This document shows positions 59,764-64,000 of a DNA stretch of 64,000 nt, piece by piece (position 1 is the first letter of the stretch; each line of letters starts with the position of its first letter). Source of the stretch: Ipomoea triloba (lineage: Eukaryota > Streptophyta > Magnoliopsida > Solanales > Convolvulaceae); NCBI RefSeq assembly GCF_003576645.1, contig NC_044930.1, positions 23,285,972 through 23,349,971 on the forward strand. Reading direction: 5' to 3'. The notes below the pieces were generated by a model. That model saw only the letters and a list, made by a program, of their open reading frames with translations. It was not told the origin of the DNA and did not search any database. The translations under genes and the position numbers were made by a program.

Positions 59764-60204
59764 GAATGCTGCAAGCAACAATGTAAAAAGTATATTTGGA
59801 GAGTAGAGAACCAACTTGTTGCATGGAAACATATTTATAGAAGTGGAAAAACTTCATAAAATCTTTTATACTCCTTGTCCTGTGTATTTTCTTTCTCATC
59901 ATCTTCATCCCTTTACTCCTCCAAGGTGCACCTTTGCCATTGCACTTCTCTTCTTCATCTTTGCTTTCAACACTCAGATTTTCAATAAGTTCAGCTGCAA
60001 CGCGTTTAACCTTTTTGGTATTGGGGAACATAGAAATAGAAATAGAAATTTAGGTGAAACACATTTTACAAAGGAGTTTTGTCTATTTTATTTTGCCAAT
60101 TTAATCACTTAGAAATTAATTGTTTTAACTTTAATTAGTTTACCAAAATCAAAATAATTTTAGAGTTCAGGCTAATGCGATCGCATGCTTTTTAAAAATG
60201 AATT

Positions 60205-60243
<39 letters not shown>

Positions 60244-60739
60244 TAGATGGCGTGTTGAAGATGACAATCGATGTTTTCTTGCTTGAAAAGGGAATTTTTT
60301 TCAACAATGTAAATGTCCATTTTAACCATGCTTAAAAGGGAAAAAAAATTTCAGCCAAAAAATGACAAAAAGTCTGCCCAATTTTTTTCCAGCAAAAAAT
60401 TGACGGAAATTTGCCGGAATTTTTTTCCGGCGAGATAAAGTTGCCGGAAGGACCATTTTTGTAAAAAAAAAATAGTTATAGACTAAAATTACAAAGTTTA
60501 AAAGTCGTGGATTAATTCTAATAGTGCCACTATAGTCATGGGACTAAAAATGCAAAAAAAAAAACTCATTTGCCATACATAATCAGATGTAGGGCAACCT
60601 GTGCTCCGATGTCCTCGCCTACCACCGGTGTGTTCTTCAGTGACTCATCTCCCTCCCTTCATCTTCCTTCTTCGGAAATGTTGGCTCTGTGCTGCTCGCC
60701 ATAGCTCCCAGTCTGTACAGTGTTTCTCAATGGGCAATC
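59763..60739. other. Spacer with a possible short minus-strand frame
   Basis: 59766-60031 (-) encodes a basic/acidic open frame (TKKVKRVAAELIENLSVESK, KMMRKKIHRTRSIKDFMKF) that could be an old exon; it belongs to no family I know and the left part is broken by the G-run. A 30-T run lies at 60210-60239. 60260-60560 carries TTGCCGGAA and GTCATGGGACTAAAAATG words typical of MULE termini, but no partner end. Confidence 0.4.
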
Positions 60740-61010
60740 ATTATTGCGTGGACCATGGTCCACAGAGCTGTGTGATCTGTGGACCATGAATAAAAAGTAC
60801 ATTTTTAATATACTAAAAGTACATTATTTTTGTACATAAACTATATTATTTTAGAGTACATTTTTAAATACTGAAAATACATTGTTTTATATATACTACG
60901 GAGTATAAAATAATGTACATTCAGTACAAAAATAATATACTCTTAGCATGATAAAAATGTACTTTATATTCTTGGTTCACAGTTATGCGGACCATGGTCT
61001 ACACAATAAT
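60740..61010. mobile_element. Short TIR element with GGACCATGGTCC ends
   Basis: ATTATTGCGTGGACCATGGT at the left pairs with the reversed right end ATTATTGTGTAGACCATGGT, followed on both sides by AAAGTACATTTTTA. The length is 271 bp. No target duplication is clear. The ends resemble those of the outer MULE-like element at 47393-49244. Confidence 0.6.
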
Positions 61011-61207
61011 TTACTCTCAACGAGAGAAATTTTTGCGCTTGGAGATTTGGGTGAAAAATAACAAACTGATACTTGGGCTACATGTAATCTGAAACCCAAT
61101 GGGCCGTTGTAATTTTATTCCAAAAATTGAAGTCCACTAAATAAAATGATCTTGAAGGAAAAATATCAATTGTTGTACCATGGACCAGAGTTCATATTGC
61201 ATGGTTG

Positions 61208-61530
61208 TTATGTCATGGATCATGGTCCAAAAACGGTGTAGTTTAAGTAAAGAAATGACAACTGTTAAATTTTAATAAATTCTGTATTTTTTGTGTGCTC
61301 ATAACAAAATGAAACTTAATAACTTGTCTCGCATATTGTGTTTATATTATCAAATTAAACTGAAATTGAATTGAAATTATACTTTAGTTCTGTTGAAATG
61401 AAACGACAATGTATATATAAAATAAAACTGAATATGTTATACAAATGGAACTAATTACACGGAACGGATGCCATGTCGTTTCTTTTCATTAAAAGAAACG
61501 ACACCATTTTGGACCATGGTCCATAGTAAA
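61208..61530. mobile_element. Second short TIR element with GGTCC palindrome ends
   Basis: Left TTATGTCATGGATCATGGTC plus CGGTGTAGTTT pairs with reversed right TTTACTATGGACCATGGTCC plus GGTGTCGTTT. It is about 320 bp with an AT-rich interior, and belongs to the same end family as 60740-61010. A further half-end lies at 61168-61190. Confidence 0.5.
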
Positions 61531-61615
61531 ATTTGTCCTTATTGCATTGTGGACGCTGATCAAAAAATTATGTGTCTGAAGTTAACACATTTTGTACAGG
61601 TAAACATGATAATTA

Positions 61616-61944
61616 GAGCATCCATAATAGTAAAGTTTTTTGTGCTTTTTGAGAAGTTTTTGTAAGTGTGATTATGATAAAGAATAAGAGAGGGAAGATT
61701 AAAAAAAAAAAAGGAAAAGAAATAAATAAAAGTGATTAAAAAAAAGAAGTAAATGTCAGCGGTAGGACAATGTTAGACTGCAGCAAATGAGCGTTTGAGA
61801 AACAAAAGCAATGGGTTTCACATTCTGAAAAAACCCCATTCCTTGCACATTAACCTCAAGTTTCTCTCTCTTGCACTCTCTCTCCTACATGGCATAAATT
61901 ACTGTACCAAAAACTCTAAAAAAAAATCACTGATAAGCATGCTC
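61616..61944. mobile_element. Tourist-like (PIF/Harbinger) MITE
   Basis: GAGCATCCATAATAGTAAAG at the left and the reversed right end GAGCATGCTTATCAGTGATT begin with the shared GAGCAT(C/G)C word of plant Tourist-like MITEs; TTA flanks both sides (61613-61615, 61945-61947). 329 bp, non-coding. Confidence 0.65.
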
Positions 61945-61947
61945 TTA

Positions 61948-63898
61948 AGACATAGGAGTATTAAATAGAAACTACATACATATAAACTGTTAACTGTAAG
62001 TGCATAATATGTTAATTGCAAGCACATAATATATTGCTATTTGTTAACATATTATGTGTGTGCAATTAACATATTTTATATTTGTAGTAAACAATTTATG
62101 TGTCTGTAGTTATCATATTTATATTATTTTTGTTGTTTTAAAATATAATATTAAGTTAGTATATTGTATCGCCCGAGTCTCTTTGCTCCGCATTTTCAAG
62201 GTTAGTTATCTCATTCTAGACATTTTTCGCAGTTATACATAGTTTTCCCAAATTTGTCGAATTTTCCGACCCATGTACATAACACTAGAGATGTAGAGAT
62301 TGATAAAATCTTATAGAATACCTCTCATAGAGGCCGTCACTAATTTTAGGTAAATTATATATAAAGGGTTTTTCGCTATCTTATTTTGAATCATATAATC
62401 TCGGTGTACAATGTAAGGTGGATATTAGTGGTAATATAATTTGCCAGTATAAGGCACCAAATACTTTTTCATATATACACATTGTCATCTGGTACAAAGA
62501 TGGTTATACAATTGGTGGATAAATGTAAATAATCCACTAAGTACAGGAAAGTTATGTTGGAGAGGTTGATGTGTTCACAGAAATGGGGAGAAAAGTCATA
62601 ATGGGAGGAAATACATACACAATATGTATATATAGTGTGTCCTGTCATGATTGCTACTGAGGTCACACTTCCCCAACCTCAATGAGGTCACTTCTATAAT
62701 TTTGTCCAACCAATCTTCTATAAATAAACATAATAAATATTCAATTAAAAAAATTGTTATACTTCTTTCACCTGAAGCCAAGAGGGAAAAAGAAAAAAAA
62801 TAGTGTTATATTATATGATTGCAATCTTTTTCTATGACTAGTGAGTAGCATAATTCAAAGTCCAATTAATGTGTTTAATACCATTGTCACTCACCTAAAA
62901 CCCCATCAAATCTTTGATAATCATCTTGTTTATTCAAAGATAATCTTTTTTGGGGGTGGGTGGACCCCAACCCCATCTAACCTCTTCTGAGTCTAAACAT
63001 CTCAATGCCCCAACAATCTTCATTATATTTGACTTCACCAAATTCTTGCAAAGTTCACACATGGTTTTGACATTCACCTATATGTGTGGATTTGCAATAA
63101 TATTGTCAGCTATTATTGATAATTTAATATTGTATTTGCTTATATTGGAAAAGTTACTCCATTTTTGCTATTTTAAGTATAAAAAAAAGTCATTGTAAAG
63201 TTTAACAAAATATCCTTTTACTTTGGGAATTTATATGCTTAGAATTTAATTGGTTGCACTAGCATGACTCTTTTTTTTCTTCATCCAAAATGTTCTGTGT
63301 TTTAGGAGAAAGAAATAAAATCACGCTATTACTTAAGACTTTGTTTGAAAGCATTAACTGAAAAGTTAGTAACTTAAAATTGAAAGTTAAAATTTGATAA
63401 ATTAGAGAATTGGAATTAAAACTATTTGATAAAATTAGTAAAAAAAAAAAAAAGTGAAGCTAATAAATTGCAAAAGATAAAAAGGACATATCTTTATATA
63501 CGTTCAAGATTAGGTGCGAAAGAGTTCCCAAGTGAAAAATGTGCATAAATTTTAGCTTTTAATTTCATCCACTACTCTCTTTTTTTTTTTTTTTTTTTTT
63601 TTAAGTTACATTTCAAATCTACAAAAAATGTGTACTTAAAGGCACCAAAATATGCACTCTTAGGCACAAAAATGTGCATTCAAAAGTCAAAATTCTACAC
63701 TCGAGGGCACAAAGATGTGCAATCGAAGCAATTAGTTATACATTGTCGAAAAGAAAGGCAAAAAAAAATGTAATAACTAACCCATAATTATGCACTTGAA
63801 AGCATAAAAGTGTGCACTCAAATGCTAAAATTTTACACTCGAAGACACAAAGATGTGCAATCGAAGCAATTATGGTACCAAAAAAGGAAGTTATTTAA
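61948..63898. other. Gene-free AT-rich spacer
   Basis: A palindromic patch of ACATATTATGTG/TTAATTGCA words lies at 62000-62080. 63640-63870 holds imperfect repeats of CACAAAGATGTGCAATCGAA and GCACTC/TACACTCGA about 140 bp apart. A T-run lies at 63580-63602. No gene was found. Confidence 0.45.
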
Positions 63899-64000
63899 CT
63901 TTTTTTTTTTGAGTAGTACTGACTCGGTTAAAATGTAGTATATGTTCATAGCTACCTTCTCAACCTACTGAAGTACAAAGTCTCAACAGTTGCTTCCACG
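63899..64000 (-). mobile_element. SINE, cut by right edge
   Basis: A T-run followed by GAGTAGTACTGACTCGGTTA and TTCTCAACCTACTGAAGTAC matches the reversed tail of the SINE family at 57572-57740; its A/B-box head lies outside the window. Confidence 0.7.

Overview
The window looks like a draft-assembly segment of a flowering-plant nuclear genome, most likely a eudicot. Genes are split by GT-AG introns and match plant families (USP-type kinase, cyclophilin CYP57, NOP2/NSUN-type RNA methyltransferase, NDR kinase). The space between them is AT-rich and packed with plant transposons: MULEs, hAT-like and Tourist-like MITEs, a Helitron, Ty1/copia, a LINE and tRNA-derived SINEs. I cannot name the species; an asterid such as Convolvulaceae is only a guess.

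Layout. 1-1541 (-): 5' part of a USP-domain kinase gene (U-box class) running off the left edge. 1.5-5.4 kb: spacer with a GC-rich patch, SINE debris and a Pack-MULE carrying a broken Rab GTPase 3' end. 5450-11146 (+): CYP57/CWC27-like cyclophilin, ten exons, 494 codons. 11.1-15.9 kb: spacer, an FHA/microspherule-type pseudogene and a duplicated block. 15943-23449: a Helitron-like insertion inflated by two apparently artefactual contig-end duplications. 23.45-29.5 kb: the rest of the duplicated block, a decayed copia element, then the block's second copy, which is the 3' flank of the next gene. 29654-34460 (-): NOP2-type rRNA cytosine-5 methyltransferase, sixteen exons, 662 codons. 34.8-49.2 kb: gene-free transposon land (foldback MULE, two hAT-like MITEs, 5'-truncated LINE, SINEs, MULE within a MULE) plus a stray fragment of the kinase gene. 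49.2-59.1 kb (+): NDR-type AGC kinase, thirteen exons, 519 codons, with promoter and first exon present twice on either side of a single N. 59.1-64 kb: 3' flank, homopolymer/gap artefacts and small MITEs.

The four genes are independent housekeeping or signalling genes (kinase signalling, spliceosome-associated cyclophilin, ribosome biogenesis, MOB/NDR growth control), not a cluster. I found no convincing new multi-gene system. The best signals are transposon biology (gene capture, nested MULEs, a paralogous empty site dating insertions) and a consistent assembly artefact: all three single-N joints outside homopolymers sit between near-perfect direct duplicates.
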